A stretch of DNA of 40,560 nt from NCBI GenBank assembly GCA_945897475.1, contig CAMDFL010000020.1, positions 1 to 40,560 on the forward strand. Reading direction: 5' to 3'. The translations under genes were made by a program, and so were the position numbers. Below are positions 1-8,890 of the stretch, piece after piece. Numbering within the stretch: position 1 is the stretch's first letter; each line of letters opens with the position of its first letter. The notes below the pieces were generated by a model, which was given only the letters and a program-made list of their open reading frames with translations, searched no databases and was not told the DNA's origin. The stretch is from Bordetella parapertussis. GTDB lineage: Bacteria > Pseudomonadota > Gammaproteobacteria > Burkholderiales > SG8-39.

Positions 1-53
1 GAGCGGTGCATGCCCCGCTTTGAGGGAGACTTCTTGTTCTGCTGTACTGCCAT
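1..53 (-). CDS. rpmF: 50S ribosomal protein L32, N-terminal part only
   Basis: Read leftwards from an ATG at 53, the protein begins MAVQQNKKSPSKRGMHRS, the conserved N-terminus of bacterial ribosomal protein L32 of the large subunit. A good Shine-Dalgarno (AAGGAG) lies 7 nt before the ATG. The gene runs off the left edge, so about 17 of the usual 57-60 residues are present. It lies 45 bp downstream of yceD on the same strand, the usual yceD-rpmF operon order of proteobacteria. Confidence 0.95.
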   Translation of the reverse strand, partial: MAVQQNKKSPSKRGMHR

Positions 54-98
54 GGTGGCACTCCTTCAGGTCTTTAACTTATCAATATGCGCGATGAA

Positions 99-584
99 TT
101 ATCGATCATCGCGTTTTTTTAATGATGCCAGCACGCCAAAAGGGGAAGCCTTTCGCGGCTGCGCAAGCAATTTTTCAACGCCACAACTCTTATGTCTGGG
201 TATCTGGGGTAGAACCAGGATCAATTCGTCTTCTACCAGGCCCGATACACTCATTTCCGATTCAGCAAGCACACGATCAACCTCATCCTCAGCCCCGGCG
301 ATAACGTCAAGATCTGCGCACAACTCAAGGTTCACATCCACATCCACTTCAAATACGATCGGTTCCAGGCAACGCTGGCAAACCAACTCCAGACTGCCTG
401 TAACCTTGACCTCAATACTAGCCTTGCCGGCCGGATTCAAACCGCCACGAAGAAAATAGCTGAATCCTGAGGTTTTACAAGGCGTCTGTGCAAGACGCGG
501 AAGCAGATCCAAACCGAGCGTTCCGCGCAATTCGCCGCCAACGCGCGCGAAATGGAGACCGTCGATAACCCCCGCTAGCAACAT
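99..584 (-). CDS. yceD: YceD/DUF177 family protein (23S rRNA accumulation protein)
   Basis: This 161-residue protein matches the DUF177/YceD family, which is needed for normal 23S rRNA accumulation and is almost always encoded just before rpmF. The diagnostic CxxC pair is in the segment LVCQRCLEP (Cys69, Cys72), followed by an acidic C-terminal half rich in Asp and Glu. The start is the ATG at 584; no other in-frame ATG lies nearby upstream. rpmF follows 45 bp downstream, so the two are probably one transcript. It diverges from maf at 692, as yceD and yceF do in E. coli. The length is normal for the family. The molecular mechanism is not known from sequence. Confidence 0.9.
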   Translation of the reverse strand: MLLAGVIDGLHFARVGGELRGTLGLDLLPRLAQTPCKTSGFSYFLRGGLNPAGKASIEVKVTGSLELVCQRCLEPIVFEVDVDVNLELCADLDVIAGAEDEVDRVLAESEMSVSGLVEDELILVLPQIPRHKSCGVEKLLAQPRKASPFGVLASLKKRDDR

Positions 585-691
585 AGGGCGCGCATGATAT
601 TATGTTCGGCTCTAACTGTCAAAAGAAATTCCAAGCTGTTCAGGGTGTTACCTCACTTTTTCACACTCGAAACCGCGACCGATTCCAACTC

Positions 692-1267
692 GTGAAACTC
701 ATTCTCGCATCCACCTCGCGCTATCGCAAAGAGCTGTTATCCCGCCTGGGCATCCCCTTCGAAACGGCCGCACCGGATGTCGACGAAACGCCGCATCCAG
801 GAGAACTGCCAGACGCTCTGGCGCTTCGACTCGCACGCGCCAAAACCTTGAAAGTTGCCGCGAATTATACCGATGCCTTGGTGATCGGCTCGGACCAGGT
901 CGCCAGTTGCGGGTCTGAGTTGCTTGGCAAACCCGGGAACCATGAAAATGCCACGCGCCAACTTCTCCTGCTCTCGGGGCGCGAGGCTGTTTTTCATACG
1001 GCCTTGTGCGTGCATAGCACCGCTACACATCGAACCCTGGTTCGATGTGTGAGCAACGCTGTTGTGTTTCGCTCGCTCACTCCAGATCAAATCGATCGCT
1101 ATTTGCACCAGGAAAAACCTTATGACTGCGCCGGCAGCGCCAAATCCGAAGGATTGGGTATCGCGTTGATTCAAAAACTGGGCGGCGACGATCCCAACGC
1201 TCTAATTGGTTTGCCGCTGATTGCCCTGGTCGATTTACTCCTGGAGCACGGATTGGAGGTGCCCTAG
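692..1267 (+). CDS. maf: Maf-family nucleotide pyrophosphatase (YceF type)
   Basis: The product is a 191-residue Maf/HAM1-superfamily NTP pyrophosphatase. Members hydrolyse non-canonical or modified nucleoside triphosphates to the monophosphate; the YceF subgroup prefers 7-methyl-GTP. The N-terminus KLILASTSRYRKELL carries the SxxR motif (Ser9, Arg12), and the catalytic Asp is in VIGSDQVA (Asp68). The start is taken as GTG at 692 because homologues begin right at this K-L-I-L-A-S motif and the 30 in-frame residues upstream resemble nothing conserved. No clear Shine-Dalgarno precedes it. The YceF subtype is inferred from ETAAPDVDETPHPGE and from the divergent neighbour yceD. The stop codon overlaps the next start by one base (TAGTG), suggesting coupling. 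Confidence 0.88.
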   Translation: MKLILASTSRYRKELLSRLGIPFETAAPDVDETPHPGELPDALALRLARAKTLKVAANYTDALVIGSDQVASCGSELLGKPGNHENATRQLLLLSGREAVFHTALCVHSTATHRTLVRCVSNAVVFRSLTPDQIDRYLHQEKPYDCAGSAKSEGLGIALIQKLGGDDPNALIGLPLIALVDLLLEHGLEVP

Positions 1268-2007
1268 TGACCGCGGGAACCTTGTGGTTGCTACCCACGA
1301 CCCTGGGTGGAGACCAAGTTGCCGAAGTTATTCCCGAAGCGATCCTCGATCGCATCCGCCAATTGCGTTGCTTTCTTGCCGAGGCCCCAAAATCCGCACG
1401 CGCGTTTTTGAAGCTTGCAAGGCATCCGGGCCCAATTGCGTCATTGAGAATTGAATGTCTCACCAACGACACAAAACCTGAAGAACTTGCCGCGATGATC
1501 GATATCCTGCGTGGCGGCATCGACGCGGGTGTTCTCTCCGAAGCAGGTTGTCCCGCGATTGCCGATCCTGGCGCAACATTGGTTCGACTCGCACACGCCG
1601 CCGGCATTCGCGTGGCTCCACTGACCGGGCCTTCGTCCATTACCCTTGCGCTGATGGCCTCTGGGCTTGAAACGCAAAGATTCGCGTTTCATGGATATCT
1701 ACCAATCAAGGAACCGGCACGCGGCCGCGCCATCAAAAATTATGAGGCGCGCTCCCAGAGCGAACGCGAAACGCAAATTTTTATTGAAACACCTTATAGA
1801 AACAACGCATTGCTCGCGGCCTTGATCAACAACTGCCACGCTGGCACTTTACTATGCCTCGCCTGCGATTTAACGCTGCCAACGGAGATGATCGCGACCT
1901 TAAGTGTCGCTGCGTGGCGCGAACGAACCGTTGATCTCGACGGCAGGCCCTGTGTGTTTCTCCTGTTATCGCAAGCCGAACTGGCTCGAAACCAGCACGC
2001 CAGATAG
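1267..2007 (+). CDS. SAM-dependent methyltransferase, tetrapyrrole-methylase fold (RsmI-like)
   Basis: This 246-residue protein belongs to the tetrapyrrole (corrin/porphyrin) methylase superfamily and resembles RsmI, the 16S rRNA 2'-O-methyltransferase, but it is shorter and divergent. Visible family features are the glycine-rich SEAGCPAIADPG segment and the LTGPSSITLALMASG motif that contact S-adenosylmethionine, and FHGYLP after them, typical of RsmI relatives. It starts at GTG 1267, overlapping the maf stop by one base, so translation is probably coupled. Its last 42 bp overlap the 3' end of sppA on the other strand. The substrate is unproven: an rRNA or other RNA methylase is the best guess, and the true rsmI may lie elsewhere in the genome. 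Confidence 0.82.
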   Translation: MTAGTLWLLPTTLGGDQVAEVIPEAILDRIRQLRCFLAEAPKSARAFLKLARHPGPIASLRIECLTNDTKPEELAAMIDILRGGIDAGVLSEAGCPAIADPGATLVRLAHAAGIRVAPLTGPSSITLALMASGLETQRFAFHGYLPIKEPARGRAIKNYEARSQSERETQIFIETPYRNNALLAALINNCHAGTLLCLACDLTLPTEMIATLSVAAWRERTVDLDGRPCVFLLLSQAELARNQHAR

Positions 2008-2913
2008 AGATTCGGCGAGCACCGCGCCGAATCGCCTCGCGAATCGCTCAGCGAGATTCTGTTTTTCCGTGAAATCAACAATCTGTTCGGCCTTTACAAC
2101 CTCGCGCGCGACCCACTCCAGACTGCCCAGGCCATCCGCCAAACCCACTTCGACGCTTGTGGCACCCGTCCATATCAGGCCAGAGAACATATCTGGCGTT
2201 TCCTTCAGGCGCGTACCGCGGCCCTTGCGAACCACGTCGATGAACTGAGCGTGGATATCCGCAAGTAAGGTCTGAGCGTGCTTTTTGTGGTTCTCCTCCA
2301 AGGGAGAAAACGGGTCGAGGAAGGCCTTGTTCTCACCCGCCGCAAGCACCCGCCGCTCCACACCCAATTTCTGCATCACCCCGGTAAATCCCCAACCATC
2401 CATGATGACGCCTATGGATCCGACAATGCTCGCCTTATCGACATAAATTCGGTCGGCGGCGGCGGCGATGTAATACCCGCCAGAGGCGCAGATATCCTCG
2501 ACCACCGCGTACATCGGAATGCTCGGATTAGCCAAGCGCAATCGGCGTATTTCGTCGTAGATGATTCCGGCCTGAACCGGACTGCCTCCCGGCGAATTGA
2601 TTCGCAAGATCACACCCTGCGTATTCTTGTCCTTGAACGCGGCTTGCAAAGCCGAAGTCACCCGCTCCGCGCTGGCATCGCCGCGCGCGGCGATCACACC
2701 GGCAATGTCCACCAGCGCCGTGTGCTTGCCGCTGGACATGGGATCTCCATCCACTCGCCAGCCCATGGCCATCACCAGCACCACAGCAAGGTAGGCAAAC
2801 GTGAGTAGCTTGAAAAATATCCCCCACCGCCTGCCGCGGCGCTGCTCCTTGAGAGCCTCTGTGGCCAATTTTTCGATCACACCGCGCTCCCAGTTTTCAC
2901 CGTTCTCAGCCAT
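1966..2913 (-). CDS. sppA: Signal peptide peptidase SppA, short (S49) form
   Basis: A 315-residue S49-family serine protease of the inner membrane that degrades leftover signal peptides. A single transmembrane segment spans about residues 33-50 (FFKLLTFAYLAVVLVMAM), after a charged cytoplasmic N-terminus. The protease domain follows. The nucleophile is Ser144 in ICASGGYYIAAAADRIY, and the probable general-base Lys196 is in AGENKAFLDPF, the Ser-Lys dyad arrangement of short SppA proteins. The gene ends tail-to-tail inside the methyltransferase gene (42 bp overlap at 1966-2007). Upstream on the same strand are the Rieske, HAD and rluC genes, so it may be the last gene of that run, after a 93-bp gap holding a possible stem-loop (2950-2965). 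Confidence 0.93.
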   Translation of the reverse strand: MAENGENWERGVIEKLATEALKEQRRGRRWGIFFKLLTFAYLAVVLVMAMGWRVDGDPMSSGKHTALVDIAGVIAARGDASAERVTSALQAAFKDKNTQGVILRINSPGGSPVQAGIIYDEIRRLRLANPSIPMYAVVEDICASGGYYIAAAADRIYVDKASIVGSIGVIMDGWGFTGVMQKLGVERRVLAAGENKAFLDPFSPLEENHKKHAQTLLADIHAQFIDVVRKGRGTRLKETPDMFSGLIWTGATSVEVGLADGLGSLEWVAREVVKAEQIVDFTEKQNLAERFARRFGAVLAESLSGVLVSSQFGLR

Positions 2914-3006
2914 TTTGCATTCCTATTTAGTATTCCCAAAAACCATGTCCGCCTTTAGTGAGGCGTGTATTGGGGATGATTTATGAATTTCTCGATCGTG
3001 AATCCA

Positions 3007-3348
3007 TCATTCCCTCAGAAACACCGCACCCTCGAGTTCCTCGACAGGCAGCTTGGTCAGCCCCTGATAGCAAGGCCCGCCCACGCATTGCCCGGTCGAG
3101 GCGTCGTAGCTGGCGCCGTGTACCGAGCATATCAAAACAAGTCCCTCACTATCGAAGAACTTGCCCGGACTCCAGTCAAGTTCATAAGGTATGTGCATGC
3201 AACGATTGATATAGGCATGTACTTCACCCATAAAGCGCACCACGAAAGCGGGTTCGCGATGTCCACCATGATCAATTTCAAAGCGCACGCCATCGCCGCA
3301 TTCAAGCAGCTCAGCACCACGACAGATCAGGCGTTTTGATTCAGCCAC
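3007..3348 (-). CDS. Rieske [2Fe-2S] ferredoxin-like protein
   Basis: A small 113-residue Rieske-fold protein. The cluster-binding motif is complete: Cys50-x-His52 (RCMHIPYELDW) and Cys74-x-x-His77 (ICSVHGASYD), followed by the GGPCYQGLTKLPV loop usual in soluble Rieske ferredoxins. There is no signal peptide or membrane anchor, so it should be cytoplasmic. It starts at a GTG (3348) and overlaps the 3' end of the HAD gene by 22 bp, suggesting translational coupling. The electron-transfer partner is unknown, since no oxygenase subunit is adjacent. In betaproteobacteria similar small Rieske proteins are often found in this rluC-HAD-Rieske-sppA arrangement (recalled, not checked). Confidence 0.9.
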   Translation of the reverse strand: MAESKRLICRGAELLECGDGVRFEIDHGGHREPAFVVRFMGEVHAYINRCMHIPYELDWSPGKFFDSEGLVLICSVHGASYDASTGQCVGGPCYQGLTKLPVEELEGAVFLRE

Positions 3349-3980
3349 AGTGATAGTTCTTCTGTCCCCGAGACGCAGGCAAGCGGTCGCATCGCTTCCA
3401 ATGTTTCGCGTGGATGAGCGCCGTGACAGATCGCCAGCGCTGCTACCCCAGCATTCGCCGCCATTTGCAAATCATGGGTGGTGTCACCGATCATCAACAT
3501 TCTGGCCACGTCGACATCGAATTCATCCCTTAATTCGGTCAACATTTCCGGTGCAGGTTTGGGCGCGCATTGATCGGCACAGCGCCAAGCCGAAAAATAC
3601 CTCGCTATTCCCAAATCCGCCAATGACCGTTCAAGCCCACGATGGCTTTTACCGGTGGCTATTGCCAGTCTATGACCACGCTCGATCAGTTCAATCAACA
3701 AGGCTTCAGTACCTGGATACAGGGCGGTGGTTTGTTTTAGATAATGCACACGATATCGATCAGCGAGTCGCCCGTAGTCGCCGCGTGCAAGACCCGGCGC
3801 GATGAAAGCCAGGCTATCCTCCAGACCCAGTCCGATGACGTACCGCGCCCGTTCCGGGTCTGGTACCGGCAAATTCAAATCAACGCACGCTTGCTGCAGG
3901 CATGCAACGATAGCCCCGGTCGAATCAGAGAGCGTGCCGTCCCAATCGAATACCAGAAGTTCAAATCGGCGCAGGATCAT
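3327..3980 (-). CDS. HAD-superfamily hydrolase, phosphoglycolate-phosphatase-like
   Basis: A 217-residue HAD hydrolase. Motif I is FDWDGTLSDSTG (nucleophile Asp and acid/base Asp), motif II is IATGKSHRG, motif III has the Lys in CAPKPAPEM, and motif IV is MIGDTTHDLQMAANAG. A helical cap between motifs I and II fits subfamily IA, such as phosphoglycolate phosphatase. The start is taken as ATG 3980 because homologues begin a few residues before the FDWDGTL motif; an in-frame ATG at 4007 would add nine unusual residues. It overlaps rluC by 20 bp and the Rieske gene by 22 bp, so the three are probably translated in a coupled chain. The physiological phosphate ester cannot be told from sequence. 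Confidence 0.88.
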   Translation of the reverse strand: MILRRFELLVFDWDGTLSDSTGAIVACLQQACVDLNLPVPDPERARYVIGLGLEDSLAFIAPGLARGDYGRLADRYRVHYLKQTTALYPGTEALLIELIERGHRLAIATGKSHRGLERSLADLGIARYFSAWRCADQCAPKPAPEMLTELRDEFDVDVARMLMIGDTTHDLQMAANAGVAALAICHGAHPRETLEAMRPLACVSGTEELSLWLNQNA

Positions 3981-4911
3981 CGGCCACCGAATCCAGGCGC
4001 GCGACAAACGCCGACAACGCCTCGGGAAGAGGCGAATCCAGCGTCAATTTAGTTCCCAGAGTTGGATGCTCAAAACTTAAGCGCGCGGCATGCAAAAACA
4101 TTCGCTTCAGTCCTTGTTTTGCCAGTTCCCTGTTCCAATCAAAGTCACCGTATTTGGTATCTCCTGCAACCGGAAACCCCAAATGCGCGAGGTGCACTCT
4201 TATCTGGTGCGTCCGCCCGGTTCGCAATTCCGCAGAAAGCAGCGTGTAGGGACCGGTGGCACGCTGCTTGCGAAAAATGGTGATGGACTCCTTGCCTTCG
4301 GCCTCAACACTCACTCGCCGTTCACCCGCGCCATTAACGTATTTGTGCAGGGGCAGATTGACGGTCCGCTTGACGTCGCTCCACTTGCCATTGACCAGGG
4401 TCGTGTAATGCTTTTCGGTTTTCCCTTCGCGAAGCAGCGCATGCAGGGCGGTCAGCGCCGATCGCTTTTTGGCGAGCAGCAAGACACCCGAAGTCTCACG
4501 GTCAAGACGATGCACCAATTCCAGAAACGCCAGTTCCGGGTGGCTGGCGCGCAGTCGCTCGATGACACCAAAGGAGATGCCGCTGCCGCCGTGAACCGCA
4601 ATCCCGGAGGGTTTGTCAACCGCCAGGAATTGCGCATCTTCGTACAATATGGGCAGCTTCAATTCCGGTGCCGGCGCACGAACGGAGGCTTGCGCGGTTC
4701 GAATCGGTGGAACCCGTACCTTGTCCCCTGCTTTGACCCGGTAGGTGGCGTCGACGCGGCGGCTGTTTACCCGCACCTCACCGGTTCGCAATATTCGATA
4801 GATGTGGCTGCGCGGCACCCCCTTACAGTGGCGCATCAGAAAGTTGTCGATTCGCTGTTCGCCCGAGTCCAGATCCACCTCGAGCGCCGCTACTTTGCTT
4901 AAATCATTCAT
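3961..4911 (-). CDS. rluC: 23S rRNA pseudouridine synthase RluC
   Basis: A 316-residue RluA-family pseudouridine synthase. An N-terminal S4 RNA-binding domain covers about residues 15-75 (QRIDNFLMRHCKGVPRSHIYR, then a segment with VNSRRVDATYRVKAGDKVRVPP), and the catalytic domain has the signature HRLDRETSGVLLLAK with the nucleophilic Asp. The C-terminal part has RTHQIRVHLAHLGFPVAGD, also typical. RluC modifies U955, U2504 and U2580 in E. coli 23S rRNA. It lies head-to-head with rne, the same arrangement as in E. coli, which supports RluC over RluD. No obvious Shine-Dalgarno precedes the ATG at 4911, and a TATAAG on this strand lies only a few bases upstream, so a very short leader is possible. 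Confidence 0.92.
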   Translation of the reverse strand: MNDLSKVAALEVDLDSGEQRIDNFLMRHCKGVPRSHIYRILRTGEVRVNSRRVDATYRVKAGDKVRVPPIRTAQASVRAPAPELKLPILYEDAQFLAVDKPSGIAVHGGSGISFGVIERLRASHPELAFLELVHRLDRETSGVLLLAKKRSALTALHALLREGKTEKHYTTLVNGKWSDVKRTVNLPLHKYVNGAGERRVSVEAEGKESITIFRKQRATGPYTLLSAELRTGRTHQIRVHLAHLGFPVAGDTKYGDFDWNRELAKQGLKRMFLHAARLSFEHPTLGTKLTLDSPLPEALSAFVARLDSVADDPAPI

Positions 4912-4923
4912 TTTGCTTATAAT
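4895..4923 (+). promoter_or_regulatory. Probable sigma-70 promoter of rne
   Basis: A perfect -10 box TATAAT (4918-4923) is preceded after 17 bp by TTGCTT (4895-4900), which matches the first three bases of the -35 consensus. Transcription would start near 4930, giving a 5' leader of about 350 nt before the rne start. The -35 lies inside the first codons of rluC on the other strand. Confidence 0.6.
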
Positions 4924-4929
4924 TAGTCG

Positions 4930-5282
4930 TTGCCCGCACTTTCGGGCAGTTTGACGGTCCGTTATTTATCGAAGCTTAATGGTACGTCACTGCCCTGCCA
5001 CGGCCCCACGCCGCGATTCAAAAATCCGTATTCTGGATATTTAAACTGAATAACTGAGGTGGAAAACCGAGATCTAGGCCGGCAACGGGTGGGTCAAATA
5101 ATGACCCGACGTCTCGATGATACAAGCGCGCCGAAAAATTAGAGGCAGAATTTAAGGCTCCGGTAAAAACCTAGGCCTCCAAACAAGTCAGAACCCATCG
5201 TCCATGAAAACTTTATATACGATGTCGTAAGCCCCAAAAAAGCTAGGACTTGTGCTGCCCGCGCGCGCGGGAGAATAAAACA
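4930..5282 (+). promoter_or_regulatory. Long structured 5' leader of rne, with Shine-Dalgarno in a GC hairpin
   Basis: No gene was found in this 353-bp stretch, but it holds several inverted repeats. One stem lies at the predicted 5' end (TGCCCG 4931-4936 with CGGGCA 4943-4948). A second has an A/U loop (GGGTCA 5091-5096, TGACCC 5102-5107). A third is a 14-bp perfect palindrome CCCGCGCGCGCGGG at 5258-5271, which takes in the first bases of the GGGAG ribosome-binding site (5269-5273), nine bases before the ATG at 5283. In E. coli the rne leader is of similar length (361 nt) and RNase E acts on it to control its own mRNA. A comparable autoregulatory role here is inference from position and structure. 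Confidence 0.55.
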
Positions 5283-8096
5283 ATGAAGCGCATGTTATTC
5301 AATGCAACCCAGGCCGAAGAACTCCGGGTTGCCATTGTCGATGGACAGAAATTACTTGACCTCGACATTGAATCGGCCGGTAAAGAGCAGAAAAAAAGTA
5401 ATATTTACAAAGGCATCGTCACTAGGGTTGAACCCAGTCTCGAAGCTGCCTTCATCGAATACGGCACTGACCGTCACGGCTTTCTTCCGTTCAAGGAAAT
5501 TGCCCGCGCATATTTTAAGCCCGGCGTTGATGTCGGTCGTGCGCGCATCCAGGACGCGATCTTCGAAGGCCAGGAACTGATTGTCCAGGTCGAAAAGGAC
5601 GAACGCGGCAACAAAGGCGCGGCGCTGACCACGTTTATCAGCCTCGCCGGGCGTTATCTGGTGTTAATGCCGAATAATCCCCGAGGTGGCGGCGTATCGC
5701 GTCGCGTCGAAGGCGAAGATCGTCATGAACTTCGCGAGACCATGGATAAGCTGGAATTCCCCCAGGGCATGAGCATCATTGCCCGCACTGCCGGCATCGG
5801 CCGAGGCCTAGAGGAACTCCAGTGGGACCTGAACTACCTGCTCAAAGTCTGGGAGGCCATCGAGGGGGCCGCTCAAACACAGCGCGATGATGCCGGCAAG
5901 ATCCAGAATCCCGCGCCCTACCTGATCTATCTCGAGTCGAATCTGGTGGTGCGTGCCATACGCGACTATTTCCACGACGAAATCGGTGAAATTCTCATCG
6001 ATACCGAGGATATCTATGAGCAGGCTTGCGCGTTCATGTCCGCGGTCATGCCCAACAAGGTGCAACTGGTCAAGCACTACAAGGACAATGTGCCCTTGTT
6101 CTCGCGCTTCCAGATCGAACATCAGATAGAGACAGCCTATTCACGCCAGGTTTCGCTTCCCTCCGGCGGAGCAGTAGTGATCGACCATACCGAAGCATTG
6201 GTTGCAATAGATGTCAACTCCGCACGCTCCACGCGCGGCAGCGATATCGAGGAAACCGCATTTCGGACCAATATGGAGGCCGCAGAAGAAGCAGCGCGCC
6301 AACTGCGCCTGCGCGATCTCGGCGGTCTGATCGTCATCGACTTTATCGACATGGAAAACCAGCGCAATCAGCGCGATGTCGAAAACTGTCTGCGCGAATC
6401 CATGCGCCACGACCGCGCCCGGGTTCAACTGGGCAAGATCTCGCGCTTTGGTTTGATGGAGTTGTCAAGGCAACGGCTGCGACCATCGCTGGGTGAAACT
6501 GCCCACCAACCCTGCCCGCGCTGCAGCGGTACGGGCTTCATCCGCGGCACCGAATCCACGGCGCTACACGTTCTGCGCATCATCCAGGAAGAGGCGATGA
6601 AGGAGAATAGCGCCACTATCCACGTCCAAGTGCCTGTGGATGTCGCTACCTTTCTGCTGAATGAAAAGCGAGTGGATATTGCATCGGTGGAATCGCGCCT
6701 GAAGGTCAATGTGATTCTGATTCCGAACATTCATCTGGAAACGCCAAATTACACGATTACCCGCCTGCGTCATGACGATCTGAATCACGAAGGCATCCAG
6801 CCGGCATCCTATAACATGGTAAATGTGCCTGCGGATGCGGAACATGCGCCGACGTCTCAGGAAGCCAAACCCGCGAAACCACAGGCAGCGGTTCAGAATG
6901 TCACACCTGAGATGCCCGCGCCGGCGCCGCTGGAAAAAACGAAACCTGCGCCAGTACAACCACCGGGCGCTGCCTCGGCGAGCGATGGCGCTGGAATCAT
7001 CGGCCGAATACTGGGGTGGTTCCGCGCCCCACCGTCACCCAAGGCAGTCAATACGGAGGCTGCCACGACCCATGCGCCACACCCGAATCGCGAGCGAGAA
7101 AATAGCGAAGGACGTGGCCGCGGCCAGCAACGTGGTGCTCGCGGTGGCGAGCGCCAGGATCGCGGCGAAGGCCGCGGAGGACAACGAGGCGACCGAAATC
7201 GTCAAGGTCAGCCTCGTGGAGATCGCCCGGATCGCGGCGACCGCAATGCGCCGCGCCAAGGGGAGAAAGCACGTGAAGACCGCGGAGAGAAATCGCGTGA
7301 AGACCGTCCGGATCGTGGCCAGCCTCAGGAAAACTTGCAGAATGGCGCGCCACGGCAGGAAGGACGCACCGAAGGCCGTCGCGATGGTCGCAGCGGTCGT
7401 CGCCGCGACGCAGAGCCACGCGAGCACAACAATGGCGAACAGCAAAATGCCGAAAACCAGCTCCAACTGGAACATGGACAGGCACTGGCTGATGCTGAAC
7501 GCTCAAGCGATACACCCCAGACCGGTGACCAACAATCGCCTAGGCCTGAAGGTGAACGCGGTGAGCGCGGTGGCCGTCGGCGCGGGGGACGCAATCGCAA
7601 TCGCGATGGTCGCCCGGCTATCGATCGAGCCGCGAATACCGAAGACACCAACCAGCCAACATCGACCCTGCCGCCTCCCATAACCATTGCGCAAGCCATG
7701 GCGCCGGTAGCCGAACGGGTCGAATCTGTTGCCGCGATTGCTAAGGAGGCCACCGCGACGGTTGAACCGCAAGAAAGCAAGCTTGCGTCGATGCCAACGT
7801 CGAGCGTGAACATATCATCCGAAGCACAGGTAAGCGTGAACAATGCGGCCACTGTCGAAGTCTCAGTGGCGCCTGTCATTAAAAAGCTTGAAGTCGCACC
7901 TGCCCCAGTCATTGAAAAAATCGATCTTGGTAAATCGCTGCAAGCCAGCGGACTGCAATTGGTGGAAACCCGAATCAAGGCGGAGATAGTCATCGAGCCC
8001 GAATTCGTTCCAGCCAAGCGCGAACGTCGCCCGCCACCTTCGTCGATGAGCGAGCCGCTGCAACAGGTCGAGACTGGCGTCAAGGACGCGGCGTAA
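5283..8096 (+). CDS. rne: Ribonuclease E
   Basis: A 937-residue RNase E, the endonuclease that starts most mRNA decay and processes rRNA and tRNA. The start ATG 5283 is fixed by the family N-terminus [17 protein letters not shown] and by GGGAG upstream. An S1 RNA-binding domain lies at about residues 35-125. The RNase H-like/DNase I-like core carries the metal-binding aspartates in VAIDVNSAR (about 308) and IVIDFIDM (about 351), and the zinc-link CPRCSGTG is near 410. After about residue 520 the protein is low-complexity: a Pro/Ala linker, then a long Arg/Gly/Asp/Glu-rich stretch (about 600-740), a second Arg-rich patch near 760-780, and a Val/Glu/Ala tail ending in EPLQQVETG. The tail is the presumed degradosome and membrane scaffold. 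Its GC-rich coding produces long spurious ORFs on the other strand. Confidence 0.97.
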   Translation: MKRMLFNATQAEELRVAIVDGQKLLDLDIESAGKEQKKSNIYKGIVTRVEPSLEAAFIEYGTDRHGFLPFKEIARAYFKPGVDVGRARIQDAIFEGQELIVQVEKDERGNKGAALTTFISLAGRYLVLMPNNPRGGGVSRRVEGEDRHELRETMDKLEFPQGMSIIARTAGIGRGLEELQWDLNYLLKVWEAIEGAAQTQRDDAGKIQNPAPYLIYLESNLVVRAIRDYFHDEIGEILIDTEDIYEQACAFMSAVMPNKVQLVKHYKDNVPLFSRFQIEHQIETAYSRQVSLPSGGAVVIDHTEALVAIDVNSARSTRGSDIEETAFRTNMEAAEEAARQLRLRDLGGLIVIDFIDMENQRNQRDVENCLRESMRHDRARVQLGKISRFGLMELSRQRLRPSLGETAHQPCPRCSGTGFIRGTESTALHVLRIIQEEAMKENSATIHVQVPVDVATFLLNEKRVDIASVESRLKVNVILIPNIHLETPNYTITRLRHDDLNHEGIQPASYNMVNVPADAEHAPTSQEAKPAKPQAAVQNVTPEMPAPAPLEKTKPAPVQPPGAASASDGAGIIGRILGWFRAPPSPKAVNTEAATTHAPHPNRERENSEGRGRGQQRGARGGERQDRGEGRGGQRGDRNRQGQPRGDRPDRGDRNAPRQGEKAREDRGEKSREDRPDRGQPQENLQNGAPRQEGRTEGRRDGRSGRRRDAEPREHNNGEQQNAENQLQLEHGQALADAERSSDTPQTGDQQSPRPEGERGERGGRRRGGRNRNRDGRPAIDRAANTEDTNQPTSTLPPPITIAQAMAPVAERVESVAAIAKEATATVEPQESKLASMPTSSVNISSEAQVSVNNAATVEVSVAPVIKKLEVAPAPVIEKIDLGKSLQASGLQLVETRIKAEIVIEPEFVPAKRERRPPPSSMSEPLQQVETGVKDAA

Positions 8097-8120
8097 CCAC
8101 CCGTCTGATACGGATGGTGT

Positions 8121-8161
8121 CGATCGGAGCGCCGTGGGCTTTGTTCCACTTGCTCCGATCG
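8121..8161 (+). terminator. Strong stem-loop after rne
   Basis: A perfect 10-bp stem CGATCGGAGC (8121-8130) pairs with GCTCCGATCG (8152-8161). The 21-nt loop itself contains GTGG/CCAC. It starts 25 bp after the rne stop. Only a short T run (GTTTG) follows, so it may terminate weakly or act as a 3'-end stabiliser. Confidence 0.55.
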
Positions 8162-8273
8162 TTTGAAATTCTCCGACAATCTCGACGGAATGGATTTCTT
8201 GCTTAGTGCGTTAGCCCGCTGCAAGGGATACTATGCCTGCGGGTACACGACTAAGCTCAAAAGAGGAATGGCA

Positions 8274-8867
8274 ATGAAAAACCTTGGCCTCGGTCTGATA
8301 GTCGGATTGCTGGTGTGCGTGAGCGGCACGGCGCTGGCGCAAAAAGTCATCAACATCAGAGGGACTGTGACCGCCTTTGACGGCAAAACCATATCGGTCA
8401 ATTCCCGTGAAGGTGGCCAGGTGCAGGTCGAATTGCCTGATAACGTCAATGTGGCGGGAACTAAGGGCATCACCCTGGCCGACGTGAAACCCGGCATGCC
8501 ACTTGGCGTGACCACCATCAAGCGCGCCGACGGCGAGATCGTTGCGATCGACGTGCGTCCGATCCCCCCCACCGCTCCACAAGGACTTTCCCCATACGAC
8601 CTGCAGCCAGGATCGACCATGACCAACGCGGTGCTTGAAGGCCAGGTTCAGTCCGCTGGAGGTTCCGAACTAATCCTGAACTACAAAACAGGAATGGTGA
8701 AAGTGTTGGTACCACCAGGCACGCCGATGTCGGCAACCATTCCCGGCAATCGTTCAGATATCAAGCCAGGTGAAACCGTTTCCATATCGACCCGGGTCGG
8801 CGCGGACGGTAAATTCGTCGCGACGAGGATTCAGGTAAGCACGGGCGGCGTCAAGCCAACCTGGTAA
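8274..8867 (+). CDS. Exported protein of unknown function with repeated beta-rich segments
   Basis: A 197-residue protein with a clear Sec signal peptide, MKNLGLGLIVGLLVCVSGTALA, probably cut after Ala22-Leu-Ala before QKV, so it should be periplasmic. The mature part has two related beta-rich segments, one starting at IRGTVTAFDGKTISV and the other at LEGQVQSAGGSELILNY. Each is followed by a V-x-V strand, a proline-containing turn and an IKPG/VKPG motif, which suggests a duplicated OB-like or DUF5666-type barrel (inference). The start ATG 8274 is chosen because AGAGGA lies 7 nt upstream and the signal peptide starts there; ATG 8268 is too close to that site. It faces uvrB across a bidirectional terminator. 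No catalytic residues could be recognised. Confidence 0.75.
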   Translation: MKNLGLGLIVGLLVCVSGTALAQKVINIRGTVTAFDGKTISVNSREGGQVQVELPDNVNVAGTKGITLADVKPGMPLGVTTIKRADGEIVAIDVRPIPPTAPQGLSPYDLQPGSTMTNAVLEGQVQSAGGSELILNYKTGMVKVLVPPGTPMSATIPGNRSDIKPGETVSISTRVGADGKFVATRIQVSTGGVKPTW

Positions 8868-8890
8868 TTGCGCTTTCTGGCAATCCGATT

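Noticed and set aside
2941-2974. Stem-loop between the Rieske gene and sppA as a terminator
   Set aside because: There is only a 5-bp inner stem, with a weak outer one, and no T run on the minus strand; it is mentioned only under sppA.
4090-4902. A long plus-strand ORF opposite rluC
   Set aside because: It lies entirely antisense to a well-conserved gene, has no family similarity, and is explained by the codon use of rluC.
7325-8224. A 299-codon minus-strand ORF opposite the rne tail
   Set aside because: The Arg/Asp-rich low-complexity coding of rne makes open frames on the other strand; the product is Ser/Arg-rich with no domain.
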